A stretch of 64,000 bases of DNA from Veillonellaceae bacterium. GTDB lineage: Bacteria > Bacillota_C > Negativicutes > UBA1444. The DNA lies in NCBI GenBank assembly GCA_012798135.1, contig JAAZNU010000020.1, forward strand, positions 1 through 64,000, read 5' to 3'. This document shows positions 44,710-53,965 of the stretch, piece after piece. How positions within the stretch are numbered: the stretch's first letter is position 1; every line of letters starts with the position of its first letter. Under the pieces are notes generated by a model. The model had not been told where the DNA came from, did no database searches, and saw only the letters and a list, made by a program, of their open reading frames with translations. A program made the translations under genes and the position numbers.

Positions 44710-47137
44710 GGCAACGCCCGGCCCGGCAGCCCAAGCGCTTCATCAGCAACACTTCCCGGCCGTCACGGCTATATATGACCCGGTCCAGCCAGGACAACAT
44801 GATCATGATCCCCCGGCCGCCTTCCGCTGCCAACCGATTCTCGAACGCTTCCGCGAGACCCTGCCGCGAAAAAGTCCGGACAAATCGGTTCCCGTCAAAG
44901 CCCGGTCCGGTATCCCGCACGCGGATCACCAGCCGTCGGCCGAGCAAGGCCAATTTTACCCGCAGGTCTGCCGACTCCCGCGCCGCGTTGTTCAAGGCTT
45001 CCCCCAGGGCGATCCCGATCTGCCCGGCTTCGTCGCCGGCTACCTCCTGCAGCAGCTTGCGCAGCCGGGCCCGGACCCGGCGGAATTCGTCCGCCCGTTG
45101 CAGCTCCAGCCGAACCGGCAGTGAGGGCCGGCCGTTGATATGGATGCAGACCGCCGTGCAATCATCCTTGCGTAGCGGCGACTCGGCGATTTCCTGCAGT
45201 TCCTCTACGGTACGCTCAAAATTCTCAAGATGCAGCTCCTCCCGCCGGGAAAGCCGCTCGAACACTCCGTCGCTCATGAAATAAAAGGCATCGCCGGCCT
45301 GAAAAGAAACCGACAGCTCCTGATACTCCGCGTCCTCCAGAATACCGATCAGCGAGCCTGCCTGCCGGACCACCGGCGGCAACTGGTCCGACCAGGCCAG
45401 AAAGCCATAGATTCCCGCCGCGGCATAGGCCAGAACATTGCGGGAAAAGTCCAGTTCAAAATAAATCGCCGCCGCATAAGTGGCCTCGGTAAAATAGCGC
45501 AGCACACGCCGGTTGATCCATTTCAGCTTGGCGTCCAGACGCATCGGCGAATCCAGCAGTTCCCGGAAGTAGGCGCTGACGGCGATCCCCTGCAGGGCGC
45601 TGGATACGCCGTGGCCCGAAATGTCGAGGATGAAACCGGCGAATCGCTGGTGATCCTGGCTCCAGCCAAAGTCGTACAAGTCGCCGCTGACCAAGTGCAG
45701 GGGGCTATAAATGGTCCGTACCGAAATCAGCACATCGTTGAACCCGTGTGGAATCAGAGAATTCTGGACATCCGCCGCCATGGTGACATCTTTCAGGATC
45801 AGCCCCTGCAATTTGCGTTCGGCCGACAAGTCCCGGGCGGCGAACATCAGCACGTCGGTTTCGCCATAACGGATGACCGTCGCGGATCGCTCTACTTCCA
45901 CAACGCGCCCGTCTTTCTTTCTGACCCGGAGGGTACGGCTGACCGTCTCGCCGCCCGCCAGTACCGCCCGGAGGCGGCGGTCGATGTTGTCCCGGGTGTC
46001 GACTACCAGGTCGTAAATCGCGAGCCGGCAAAGTTCCTCCCGGCTATAACCAAGCAAGCTCAGGCCCTGTTCGTTCACATCCAGAACTTGCTTGGTCCGG
46101 ATGTCCACGATCACGATGGCGTCCAGCGATTGCTGGATCATGGCGCGGTAGCGTTCCTCGCTCGCCCGCAGTGAACTGGCCGCCGCCTTCTGTTCGGTGA
46201 TGTCCCGGGACGTTCCCACCAGATAGGCCTTGCCGTATCGATCGACGTACCGGCTGCGGCGGGTCACCGCAAATCGATCCTGACCGTTGGCGCTGACATA
46301 CCGGTCTTCCCGGACGTTTCCCGCGCCGGTCAGCAACACCGCTTCATTCCTTTGCCACAGCGCCGCCGCCCGTTCCGGCGGATGAACATCCATTTCCGTT
46401 TTGCCGAGCAATTCCTGCCGGGTCGAGTGCAACAACGCACAAAACGCATCGTTCATCAATATCAGGCGATGCGCGCGGTCGGACACAAACAGGGGGTCGC
46501 CGGCGGCGTTGATGATTTCCGCCAGAAAATCCTGGCTTTTCTGCAGATCGGTCACTCCTTGCCAACGTTGCTCCACTTGAATGAGCAGCCGCCCCAGCAG
46601 CAGGGTCAGTACCGGAAAGATCACCAGCACCGGCCGGCAAAGTTCCGTCACCACCCAGCGCTGCGCCGGCTCCAGCAAAAGCCACAGGCACACCAGGGCG
46701 ACGATGTGCAAAAGCAGGCCAAACGCCAACAACACCGCCGGGTGGGTCCGGTCAAAGGACCGAAGCCGAAAGCGATAAAAAACCGTGCCCAACAGGACCG
46801 AAGCAAAAGTCACCGCTAAATTCGGCGTGAACGCCGCCCCATCCTGGGCTACTTGCAGCAGCGCCGTAATCAACACCGCCACGCCCGCCGCCACGGGCCC
46901 CGCCATCAGGCTGCCTACCCCGAGCAACACCGTGCGCACATCCAACAAAATTCCCGGGGCATACTGCACCGGAAACAGCATACCAATGGCGGCGATGCCG
47001 CCAAACAGGCCGCCGGCGGCGCATTTTCCAGCTAGCGTGTCCAGGTCCCAACGCCGGATGATTTGCGAATATAAAAAAACAAGGGCCAGTAACAAGACAA
47101 TATGGTTGACCACACCGTACAGAAACGTGCGTTCCAT
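44687..47137 (-). CDS. Membrane sensor phosphatase: 5TM-PAS-PAS-SpoIIE-HATPase
   Basis: An 816-residue protein. Residues about 5-195 form a 5TM-5TMR_LYT-type membrane sensor. Two PAS domains follow (about 210-330 and 340-455; FFAARD-like endings with DITEQK and DLSAER). A PP2C-type SpoIIE/RsbU phosphatase domain (about 470-680) retains the metal aspartates in SGDLYDF, DISGHGVSSAL, SDGVFE and KDDCTAV. A C-terminal HATPase_c domain of the RsbW anti-sigma type (about 700-810: ALGEALNNAA, DTGPGFD, GGRGIMI) completes it. One chain thus has both phosphatase and kinase/anti-sigma-like modules, pointing to partner-switching control. ATG at 47137 follows AAGGGGGG. Confidence 0.85.
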   Translation of the reverse strand: MERTFLYGVVNHIVLLLALVFLYSQIIRRWDLDTLAGKCAAGGLFGGIAAIGMLFPVQYAPGILLDVRTVLLGVGSLMAGPVAAGVAVLITALLQVAQDGAAFTPNLAVTFASVLLGTVFYRFRLRSFDRTHPAVLLAFGLLLHIVALVCLWLLLEPAQRWVVTELCRPVLVIFPVLTLLLGRLLIQVEQRWQGVTDLQKSQDFLAEIINAAGDPLFVSDRAHRLILMNDAFCALLHSTRQELLGKTEMDVHPPERAAALWQRNEAVLLTGAGNVREDRYVSANGQDRFAVTRRSRYVDRYGKAYLVGTSRDITEQKAAASSLRASEERYRAMIQQSLDAIVIVDIRTKQVLDVNEQGLSLLGYSREELCRLAIYDLVVDTRDNIDRRLRAVLAGGETVSRTLRVRKKDGRVVEVERSATVIRYGETDVLMFAARDLSAERKLQGLILKDVTMAADVQNSLIPHGFNDVLISVRTIYSPLHLVSGDLYDFGWSQDHQRFAGFILDISGHGVSSALQGIAVSAYFRELLDSPMRLDAKLKWINRRVLRYFTEATYAAAIYFELDFSRNVLAYAAAGIYGFLAWSDQLPPVVRQAGSLIGILEDAEYQELSVSFQAGDAFYFMSDGVFERLSRREELHLENFERTVEELQEIAESPLRKDDCTAVCIHINGRPSLPVRLELQRADEFRRVRARLRKLLQEVAGDEAGQIGIALGEALNNAARESADLRVKLALLGRRLVIRVRDTGPGFDGNRFVRTFSRQGLAEAFENRLAAEGGRGIMIMLSWLDRVIYSRDGREVLLMKRLGCRAGRCLDSTGNS

Positions 47138-47360
47138 GCCGGGCCCCCCTTGGTTTGTCACCCCTTGTCTCATACTATTCTGCATCCGCCCGAATTTCCC
47201 TTTATTGGGATTATTATGGCGTCATAAATTCACGCCGGCGAATCGCCCGGATTTTATCCGCCCGTTATAAAGGGAGCCCGCCGACGACGGCGAAACAACC
47301 AATAATAACAGAAATGGTCCGGCCCCGAAGTTATTGGTCCGCGAGGCGGCGGGAGGCGGC

Positions 47361-49262
47361 ATGACGGTTTTCAATCGCAAACACGGCAATTTCCGCCAAA
47401 AAGAATGGAGCATGAACGTCAGGTTAGTGCTGGTCGGCCTGGTCCTGGCGCTTTTGGCCTGGCTGTCCGCCTACCGCCTGGTTCAGCAGGATTATGCGGC
47501 GGAAGTGGAACGGACCCGCAAATTGCATTCCAATATTCTAAAAGGCATGGAGTCCCACACGCTCGCCCTGTTGCAAGACATCGATGAGATCCTGGTTTTA
47601 ATGAAAGAAACCTACAAAATCCACCGCACCATTACCCCCGAAGTCCGGGCTATCCTGTCGGCCAGCAACTTTTCCCGTTTCGCCGATCAGGCGGCGATCA
47701 TGGGCGCGGACGGCAACCGCCTGTTCAGCTTCGCACCGGTGCAGGTGCCGGTCAATGTGGCGGACCGCGCCTACTTTCAAGCCCAGGTCGCCCAGGATAC
47801 CGGCAAGCCGTTCATCGGACCGGCCGTCACGGGCAGAATGACCGGTCAAAGCGTCTTTCACGTCAGCCGGCGCGTCAATAATGCCGACGGCTCCTTTGGC
47901 GGGGTGGCGCTCGTCGCGGTCAGCACGGATTACTTTGCCGATGTTTTTCTCCGGATGACCCTGGAAGATATCAACTACCTGCTCGTCGGCACGGACGGTT
48001 TTGTCCGCGCCACCAGCGGCGATAACAAACAGCTGCTGGGCATAGCGCTGGATAACCCGGAAATTCGGCGCTTGCTGGAGCAACCGGCGACCGCGGGGAT
48101 GGTCCTGATCGATTCGCGGCTGGGAAACGGATTGCGCTTCGTTTCCTATCGCATCGCCCGGGACTACGGAATCGTATCCGTAGTCACCCAGCCCGAAGAT
48201 ACGGTCCTGTCGCTGTTCCGGCAGCGCCGGCTTTTATACTATAGCGCAGCCGCTATGTTCACCTTGTTGCTGACTTTCCTGCTGCTGTACCTGTACCGGG
48301 CGAGCCAGCAGCAGAAGCAGTTGCGGCTGTCGGTGCAGGCCGCGATGGAGCAGGCCGAATATTACCTGGACATGGCCGGGACGCTCTTGGTGGCGCTGGA
48401 CCTGAACGGCCGCGTGACGATGCTCAATCAGCAAGGCGTGGAAATTCTCGGCTATGCTGAAGAGGATTTGCTCGGCCAGGATTTGGTCGAGATCATCATT
48501 CCGCCGGAGCAACGAGACCTAGTTCGCGCCCGGTTCCAACAAGTCATCACCGGCAAACAGCCGGAACAAAAAGATGCAATGGACATGGACGTCGTGACCC
48601 GGGACGGCCACCGGCGCACCCTGACCTGGATCACCAACCTCCTGCGCAATCTGCAGGGCGACATCGTCGGGATCCTGAGCTCCGGCGTGGATGTAACCGA
48701 GCGCCGCCAAATGGAGGAGGAACTGCTGCGGCTGGTCGCCACCGATCCCCTGACCGGACTCAGCAATCGGCGCAACCTCCTGGAAGCCGGCGAACGGGAA
48801 TTCCAGTTGTTTTTACGGCAACAACGACCGTTGGCCGCATGCCTGATGGACATCGACCATTTCAAGAGTATCAACGACCGTTACGGGCATGCCAACGGCG
48901 ACCTGGTCTTGATCCGCCTCGCCGAGGTATGCCGGGCCACGCTCCGCACCGCCGATCTTTGCGGCCGCTTCGGCGGCGAGGAATTTGTCATCATCCTGCC
49001 GGACACCACGCTCGACACGGCCTGCGTCGCCGCCGAACGACTCCGGAAAATGATTGAGCGGCAAACGGTGGAAACTGACGCCGGCGTCATTCGCTTTACG
49101 GTCAGCATCGGCGTGGCCGCGGCCGAACCCAATCACACCTCCATCGGTGACCTGATCCGGATGGCGGACGTTTACATGTACGCCGCCAAGAACAGCGGCC
49201 GCAACCGGGCCGTCTCCAAAATCACACTGTGGAAAAGCCTGCCGGCCGTCGACGACTCGTAA
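47361..49262 (+). CDS. Diguanylate cyclase with Cache and PAS sensor domains
   Basis: A 633-residue membrane enzyme. Helix about 18-37, extracytoplasmic double-Cache domain about 40-285 (VADRAYFQAQ, GRMTGQSVFHVSRRV), second helix about 290-312, PAS domain about 330-450, GGDEF domain about 460-620. Active-site GGEEF with the inhibitory RTAD site five residues before, so feedback by cyclic di-GMP is expected. ATG at 47361 follows GGGAGGCGG. Divergent from the sensor phosphatase; both may govern surface or developmental switching. Confidence 0.9.
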   Translation: MTVFNRKHGNFRQKEWSMNVRLVLVGLVLALLAWLSAYRLVQQDYAAEVERTRKLHSNILKGMESHTLALLQDIDEILVLMKETYKIHRTITPEVRAILSASNFSRFADQAAIMGADGNRLFSFAPVQVPVNVADRAYFQAQVAQDTGKPFIGPAVTGRMTGQSVFHVSRRVNNADGSFGGVALVAVSTDYFADVFLRMTLEDINYLLVGTDGFVRATSGDNKQLLGIALDNPEIRRLLEQPATAGMVLIDSRLGNGLRFVSYRIARDYGIVSVVTQPEDTVLSLFRQRRLLYYSAAAMFTLLLTFLLLYLYRASQQQKQLRLSVQAAMEQAEYYLDMAGTLLVALDLNGRVTMLNQQGVEILGYAEEDLLGQDLVEIIIPPEQRDLVRARFQQVITGKQPEQKDAMDMDVVTRDGHRRTLTWITNLLRNLQGDIVGILSSGVDVTERRQMEEELLRLVATDPLTGLSNRRNLLEAGEREFQLFLRQQRPLAACLMDIDHFKSINDRYGHANGDLVLIRLAEVCRATLRTADLCGRFGGEEFVIILPDTTLDTACVAAERLRKMIERQTVETDAGVIRFTVSIGVAAAEPNHTSIGDLIRMADVYMYAAKNSGRNRAVSKITLWKSLPAVDDS

Positions 49263-49297
49263 GCGCTGCCGGGGCGGCAACGGCCTTTCACGCAAAA

Positions 49298-49328
49298 CAG
49301 GGACCGGTCGTCGCGACCAATCCCTGTC
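49298..49328. terminator. Bidirectional terminator
   Basis: ACAGGGA (49298-49304) and TCCCTGT (49322-49328) enclose a GGTCG/CGACC stem, between convergent genes. T tract short. Confidence 0.6.
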
Positions 49329-49373
49329 CGTTTCGGAACATAGTTCCCGGCAACAATCGCCTGGATTTTTCGG

Positions 49374-49679
49374 CTAATTTTTATAGGCGCTCTCCACATT
49401 GAAATAGTTCTGGACAAAAGGCGCCAAATCGTCATTGCTGATAATCTTGATGATGCCCAGCAGATATTCCACCAGATTGAAATCCTCCGCCGCATTGCCC
49501 AGCGGCTTGGAATATTCCATGAGCTGGGAGGCGATTTCCGCGTAACGATCGGCGGTATCCGGATCCGTCCCCTGCATCTCGATCACCGAACTGGCGATTT
49601 GGTAGCTCGCCCCCATACTGAATACGGCGTCCATGATCGCTTTGCACTTGTTGATCTGTTTGACGCGTTCTTCGTCCAT
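49374..49679 (-). CDS. Uncharacterised helical protein, 101 residues
   Basis: A cytosolic, acidic, probably all-helical protein with no cysteine. It begins MDEERVKQINKCKAIMDAVF (the one cysteine lies here), continues through MQGTDPDTADRYAEIASQLM, and ends in VQNYFNVESAYKN. I recognise no family or motif. AGGAG lies seven bases before the ATG, so translation is likely. It is an isolated gene; a longer upstream frame (37 codons) is not favoured. Confidence 0.55.
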   Translation of the reverse strand: MDEERVKQINKCKAIMDAVFSMGASYQIASSVIEMQGTDPDTADRYAEIASQLMEYSKPLGNAAEDFNLVEYLLGIIKIISNDDLAPFVQNYFNVESAYKN

Positions 49680-50080
49680 GCTGCATCTCCTATCGGCATA
49701 CGCTTCCTCTTCCCTACATTGATTTCGCTTCCGGCCCGCCGATTCCTTCTTCGCGGGCGAAAAAACAAATCCTGCCGGCAAACCACGCAATCAGGCGCAA
49801 CATCGGCGGAAACGGAGGTGAAAATGACTGCAGCAAACCCGCGATTGGTCGAGTACCCACATAAATGAGTAAACAAAGGATGTTTTATCGTGAAAAAAAG
49901 CAGTCGGTCTGGGCGGCGATTGCCGCCAAATGAAAGTGAACCCCCGGATCTTAACGGGCTGTTTTCGCCAAGCAGCCCGTTATGTTTGCGAAAAACCGAC
50001 ACCAGCGCGCCCAACTTTCTCTGGACTGAAATCTATGCTAAAATATATTTCATCGTCTTATTCATCACAGGAGGATTGCC
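49680..50080. other. Intergenic stretch with no supported gene
   Basis: A 400-bp gap between the helical protein and the TauE-type exporter. It contains a 14-codon frame at about 49824 with a good GGAGGTGAAA site, too short to call, and a 9-bp hairpin AACGGGCTG/CAGCCCGTT (49953-49981) with only a weak T tract. A possible -10 for the exporter gene (TAAAAT at about 50038) is present. Confidence 0.4.
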
Positions 50081-50839
50081 ATGCTGCTAAATCTCGAATT
50101 ATTTGCGGTCGGTCTGGGGGTCGGAGCTCTCGGCACTTTAATCGGCGTGGGCGGCGGATTCATTCTGGTACCCGTCTTTTTGTTCGTATTCCGCTTTACG
50201 CCGCAATATGCCGTGGGCACTTCCCTGGCCGTTGTGTTCGCCAACGCACTTTCCGGAACCCTCGCCTATATCCGGCAAAGAAAGGTTTACTACGACGCCG
50301 CGATCCGTTTTTCGCTGGCGACTCTGCCCGGCGCCGTGTTAGGCAGTTATACCGCCCATTACTTTTCCAATCGTGTTTTCTATATCAGCTTCGGGTTGTT
50401 GCTGATGTCGATCGCTGCCCTCCTGTACTGGCGGACTCGGCACGAACTCATCGTCGCCAAGGGACATGGCGACTTTCCGGAAAACTATGACCGGACTTTG
50501 GGAATCTCGCTGAGCGTGGTGGTCGGCTTCCTGTCCAGCACATTCGGCATCGGCGGCGGCATCATCCATGTACCGGCCATGATCGGCCTGCTGGGATTCA
50601 CGCCGCATGTGGCGACGGCGACCTCGCACTTTGTGCTCGCCATCTCCGCTTGCATCGGCGTGGTGTCCCACTTCCTGCTCGGCAACATTTTATTGATGCC
50701 CGCCCTGATTGTCGGCAGCGGCGCCGCCATCGGCGCCCAGCTCGGCGCGTATCTCTCGCCCAAAACAAAACCGCGCAGCATATCGCGACTACTGTGCGTA
50801 GCTTTGTTCGTCCTGGGGCTGAAGATGATTTTAAGCTGA
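50081..50839 (+). CDS. TauE/SafE family (sulfite/organosulfur) exporter
   Basis: A 252-residue protein with about eight transmembrane helices in two homologous halves. Each half has the family glycine motif: GTLIGVGGGFILVP and SSTFGIGGGIIHVP. Members export sulfite, sulfoacetate or other small anions; the true substrate is not shown. ACAGGAGG lies seven bases before the ATG. A perfect terminator follows. Confidence 0.88.
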   Translation: MLLNLELFAVGLGVGALGTLIGVGGGFILVPVFLFVFRFTPQYAVGTSLAVVFANALSGTLAYIRQRKVYYDAAIRFSLATLPGAVLGSYTAHYFSNRVFYISFGLLLMSIAALLYWRTRHELIVAKGHGDFPENYDRTLGISLSVVVGFLSSTFGIGGGIIHVPAMIGLLGFTPHVATATSHFVLAISACIGVVSHFLLGNILLMPALIVGSGAAIGAQLGAYLSPKTKPRSISRLLCVALFVLGLKMILS

Positions 50840-50880
50840 CCGCCAGCCGACTGAAATAGCAAAGGATTCATCGGAAACGA

Positions 50881-50920
50881 CGAGAGGGTTTGCGCCAACC
50901 GCAAACCCTCTCGTTATTTA
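50881..50920. terminator. Strong terminator between convergent genes
   Basis: A 14-bp perfect stem (50881-50894 with 50900-50913), loop CCAAC, followed by TTATTTA on the plus strand. It ends the TauE-type gene and possibly also the DUF2207 gene from the other side. Confidence 0.8.
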
Positions 50921-50930
50921 TGAATCTAGT

Positions 50931-52826
50931 TCAGTCGGCATCGCCGCCGCCACCGCCGCCGCCTTCGCCGCCGCCGCCCGAGAAGCCCCCGCCGTCGCCG
51001 CCGCCACCGCTGTCCGAAGACCCGCCGCCAGAGGCCCCCAAGCCGGAAAGCGCGCTGCTCCAGGAATCATCGAGCGAACTCATGATTTCCGAAACGCTGG
51101 CCAGCCCGCCGAAAGAACTGGAAACTCCGCCGGCCGAGTCATAATGCGAGTAGTGCATCCCGCCCCAATAATAACCGAACTGGCTGTCCGGCTGCGACAA
51201 CTCCGGATAAACCACCGGCAACTGTCGGATCACTTCCGCGGCCACCCCCAGCGCCGTCGCGTACACCAGATAATGTTCCCACAAAATCAACTGCGGCAGT
51301 TGCGCCCGGTCCAGGTTCGAAAAGTCCTTCAGAAAACGCCGGAACGCCTGCCACTGATCGTATTGCAACTGTCCCAGCTCCGTAAGCGTCCGGGATTTCC
51401 ACCAAACCAGCAAGAAGGCTCCCGCCACGATCATCGCCGCCACCATCGGCACGAACAGCTTATACGTATAAAAGCCCACCACGCCGGCCATGCCAATATA
51501 AAAGCCGGCTTTGGCAATCTTCCGGCCGGTCCGGTGCTGTTCGAAAAACCCCATCGCCGTCACCGACGTTGCCACCTCGCTGCGGAACGCGGTCACAAAA
51601 TCGGCCATCGCCTGCCGCTCAGCCTTCCGGAAAGTTTTCAGCGCGCTGAACCATACCGTCGGCTGCATCTGTCCCACCTGCCGGAACAGGAAATCCAGCA
51701 GTTGCACTTCATGCGGCCGCAGTTTCTCATCCACCGGCCGAAGGTGGCGGACCAGCACATCCTGGGTATCCGGGGTGGTCGCCGGTTCCAGCCGGATATA
51801 GCCCCGCCGGGCCAGATCCATGATGCTGGCGGAAACCGCCTGCGGTTTGAGGGCGCCGAGTTCCACCAGGTAGCCGGCCTCGGCCGGCGAGTAGTCTCCC
51901 GGCAGCTCCCGGTAATAGTCGAGTTCCAGCGGACCGCGGAACTTCCGGCCGAAGCGGTGGTAGAGCCACCAGGCGGCCAAGCAGCCGATCAGTCCTGATG
52001 CAGCTGAAGCCGCCAGAACGAGCCAATTTTTGCGTTGTTCCGCCACCCTCTCGTCGGTCCAGCGCTGTTCTTCGGCCAGAATCCCCGGCAACGCAATCCG
52101 CCCGGTCAGTACTTTGGCCTGCGGAACCAATCGGACCGGAAAAGTGACCCGTCCTTCAAGATAACGCGATTGGGGCAGGTCCGTCGTCTGCCAGGCCAAC
52201 TGCGTCGCGCTGACCTTGCGCACTTCGCCGCGCAGGGGACCATGCCCCCAGACCCGGATCTCGTCAGGTCCGGCGCCGGGCGGCAGTTCCAGGGAAACAG
52301 TCATCCGGCCGATGTCGACCGAGCGATTCCGGCCAATGAACTGCCAGTAAAACTCCGCAGTGTCGGCGTGAACCTTGACCGCGTCGGTGATCAGATACTC
52401 GATGACAAAGGTGCGGGACTCGTTCTTGGCCGTAAAATACAGTTCGACGTTGTAAATGTCGCTGCCGGCCTCGCGGCCTTTCGTGAAGGTGTACTTTCCG
52501 GCCGGACGGCCGTTGGCGGCGGAAATCCGCTGATAGTCGAGCGCCGCTTCGGCGACCCGCACAATCCGCATGTCGCCGAAGCCTTTGGCGGGAATCTGCC
52601 GCCGATAACGGGAAAAATCGCCATGGAAGGTCATCACCCGGGTTTCTTTCATGCGCAGGTCGCCGTTAGGCAACAGTCGGGCCTCGACCTGCAATTCTCG
52701 TTCCTCGTAGAACTTCTCGCCCTTCAGCTCACGAAACCAGGCCGTCTCGCCGAACAGGGCGGCAGCCACGAGCCCGATCGCCGCCAGGATGAACAGCCAC
52801 TTGCGCAATCCCCGGATGAAGCGCAT
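50931..52826 (-). CDS. DUF2207 domain membrane protein with Gly-rich tail
   Basis: A 631-residue protein. N-terminal helix about 8-26 (signal anchor), extracytoplasmic DUF2207 domain about 40-260, transmembrane helix about 270-292, a cytosolic region, two more helices about 440-480, and a C-terminal tail almost wholly of Gly, Ser and Asp (last 40 residues). This is the standard layout of the YciQ-like family found beside LemA. Role unknown, probably envelope-related. It starts 12 bp after lemA. Confidence 0.85.
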   Translation of the reverse strand: MRFIRGLRKWLFILAAIGLVAAALFGETAWFRELKGEKFYEERELQVEARLLPNGDLRMKETRVMTFHGDFSRYRRQIPAKGFGDMRIVRVAEAALDYQRISAANGRPAGKYTFTKGREAGSDIYNVELYFTAKNESRTFVIEYLITDAVKVHADTAEFYWQFIGRNRSVDIGRMTVSLELPPGAGPDEIRVWGHGPLRGEVRKVSATQLAWQTTDLPQSRYLEGRVTFPVRLVPQAKVLTGRIALPGILAEEQRWTDERVAEQRKNWLVLAASAASGLIGCLAAWWLYHRFGRKFRGPLELDYYRELPGDYSPAEAGYLVELGALKPQAVSASIMDLARRGYIRLEPATTPDTQDVLVRHLRPVDEKLRPHEVQLLDFLFRQVGQMQPTVWFSALKTFRKAERQAMADFVTAFRSEVATSVTAMGFFEQHRTGRKIAKAGFYIGMAGVVGFYTYKLFVPMVAAMIVAGAFLLVWWKSRTLTELGQLQYDQWQAFRRFLKDFSNLDRAQLPQLILWEHYLVYATALGVAAEVIRQLPVVYPELSQPDSQFGYYWGGMHYSHYDSAGGVSSSFGGLASVSEIMSSLDDSWSSALSGLGASGGGSSDSGGGGDGGGFSGGGGEGGGGGGGDAD

Positions 52827-52838
52827 GCCTTCGCCTCC

Positions 52839-53399
52839 CTAAAACTTCACTTGCACCGCCTGCCGCTGGACATCGTCCACTTCGAAATAGGGCAGGGCCT
52901 GAAATCCGAACATGCCGGCCAATAAATTAGTCGGGAACGACTGGATCGTCGTATTGAACTTCATCGTGGTGTCGTTGTAGAATTGGCGGGCAAAGGCGAT
53001 CTTCTCCTCCAGCACCGTCAATTGCTGCTGCAAATCGCGGAAGTTGTCGTTGGCCTTCAACTGAGGGTATGCTTCGGCCACAGCGAACAACGAGCGCAGG
53101 GTGTTGGTCAGCTGGTTTTCCGCTTGCTGGCGCTGTTCGATCGACTGCGCCGACTGCACCATCGACCGGGCCTGCGTGACTTTCTCCAGCACTTCCTGTT
53201 CATGAGCGGCATAGCCTTTGACGGTTTCCACCAAGTTCGGCACCAGATCGAACCGCCGCTTAAGCTGCACGTCGATCTGCGCCCAGCTGTTCTGCACCAT
53301 GTTTCGCAATCGCACCATCGAATTGTAACTGGAGATCAGCCACAGACCCACGGCAAGTACAACGCCGCCCAAAATCAAAAGTCCGCTCATTCCCGCCAT
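52839..53399 (-). CDS. lemA: LemA family protein
   Basis: A 186-residue protein with an N-terminal transmembrane helix (about 5-25) and the helical LemA core: SYNSMVRLRNMVQNSWAQID, RRFDLVPNLVETVKGYA, and YNDTTMKFNTTIQSFP. Function is unresolved; LemA and DUF2207 proteins occur together widely. ATG at 53399 with GGGAGCG upstream is preferred over a frame starting 15 codons earlier. Confidence 0.9.
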   Translation of the reverse strand: MAGMSGLLILGGVVLAVGLWLISSYNSMVRLRNMVQNSWAQIDVQLKRRFDLVPNLVETVKGYAAHEQEVLEKVTQARSMVQSAQSIEQRQQAENQLTNTLRSLFAVAEAYPQLKANDNFRDLQQQLTVLEEKIAFARQFYNDTTMKFNTTIQSFPTNLLAGMFGFQALPYFEVDDVQRQAVQVKF

Positions 53400-53530
53400 C
53401 GTCTCATCGCTCCCATTCCATATTTTTCGGTTGTCGGTCGTCAAAGCCCGAATGTTTCCAGCGTTTCCGGATGTTCAGGTCAAATACTATAGGTAATGTA
53501 ATTTCCGAATAAGATTGGGCAATCCCTCTA

Positions 53531-53965
53531 TTATGGCCATTCGAAAATGACCTTGGCTGATTTGTCGATATAAAGATACTTGCCGTCTTTGACGACCTCC
53601 GCCACTCCGTCCACAAAGGGAAACGCCGAAGAAAACTGCGGCGCGATGAGCGTTTTTCCCTTCCCATCGATAAAGCCGAACACACCACCTTTTTTCGCCA
53701 AGGCATAGCCGTCAAAAAATTTGTCGATCCTCTGCCACTCGGCGGGAACCAGCACTTTGCCGGCCGCGTCAAGGAGACCGATCAATCCGTTTTGTTCCAT
53801 CACATACAAGCCGGCTCCATTGGGATAAAGTTTATCATACCGTGGCATCAAAACAACCTGGCCGGTTCCGTTCACCAAGCCGTATTTTTGTGTGGTACTG
53901 TCCATATATGGGTACAACGTCGCCGCCTGGGCGACCGGCGCGGCCACTAGGCCCATCAATACCAA
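53531..53965 (-). CDS. Secreted WG-repeat protein, start uncertain
   Basis: A 144-residue reading with at least three WG beta-repeats (YGLVNGTGQVVLMPRYDKLY, LIGLLDAAGKVLVPAEWQ, GFIDGKGKTLIAPQFS), typical of extracytoplasmic beta-rich proteins of unknown role. The N-terminus is part of a signal peptide ending PVAQA; in-frame sequence further upstream (RRQIRFSRLFLFLLTGLVL) would complete a normal signal peptide but has no standard start codon before a stop. The true start may be a non-standard codon, or the gene may be frame-damaged. Confidence 0.6.
   Translation of the reverse strand: MVLMGLVAAPVAQAATLYPYMDSTTQKYGLVNGTGQVVLMPRYDKLYPNGAGLYVMEQNGLIGLLDAAGKVLVPAEWQRIDKFFDGYALAKKGGVFGFIDGKGKTLIAPQFSSAFPFVDGVAEVVKDGKYLYIDKSAKVIFEWP

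Noticed and set aside
49890..50090. A GTG-started 66-codon frame before the TauE-type exporter
   Set aside because: Overlaps the exporter start and a hairpin, and its composition is not protein-like after the first 25 codons.
50935..51015. GCC-rich microsatellite
   Set aside because: It is the coding sequence of the Gly/Asp tail typical of DUF2207 proteins.
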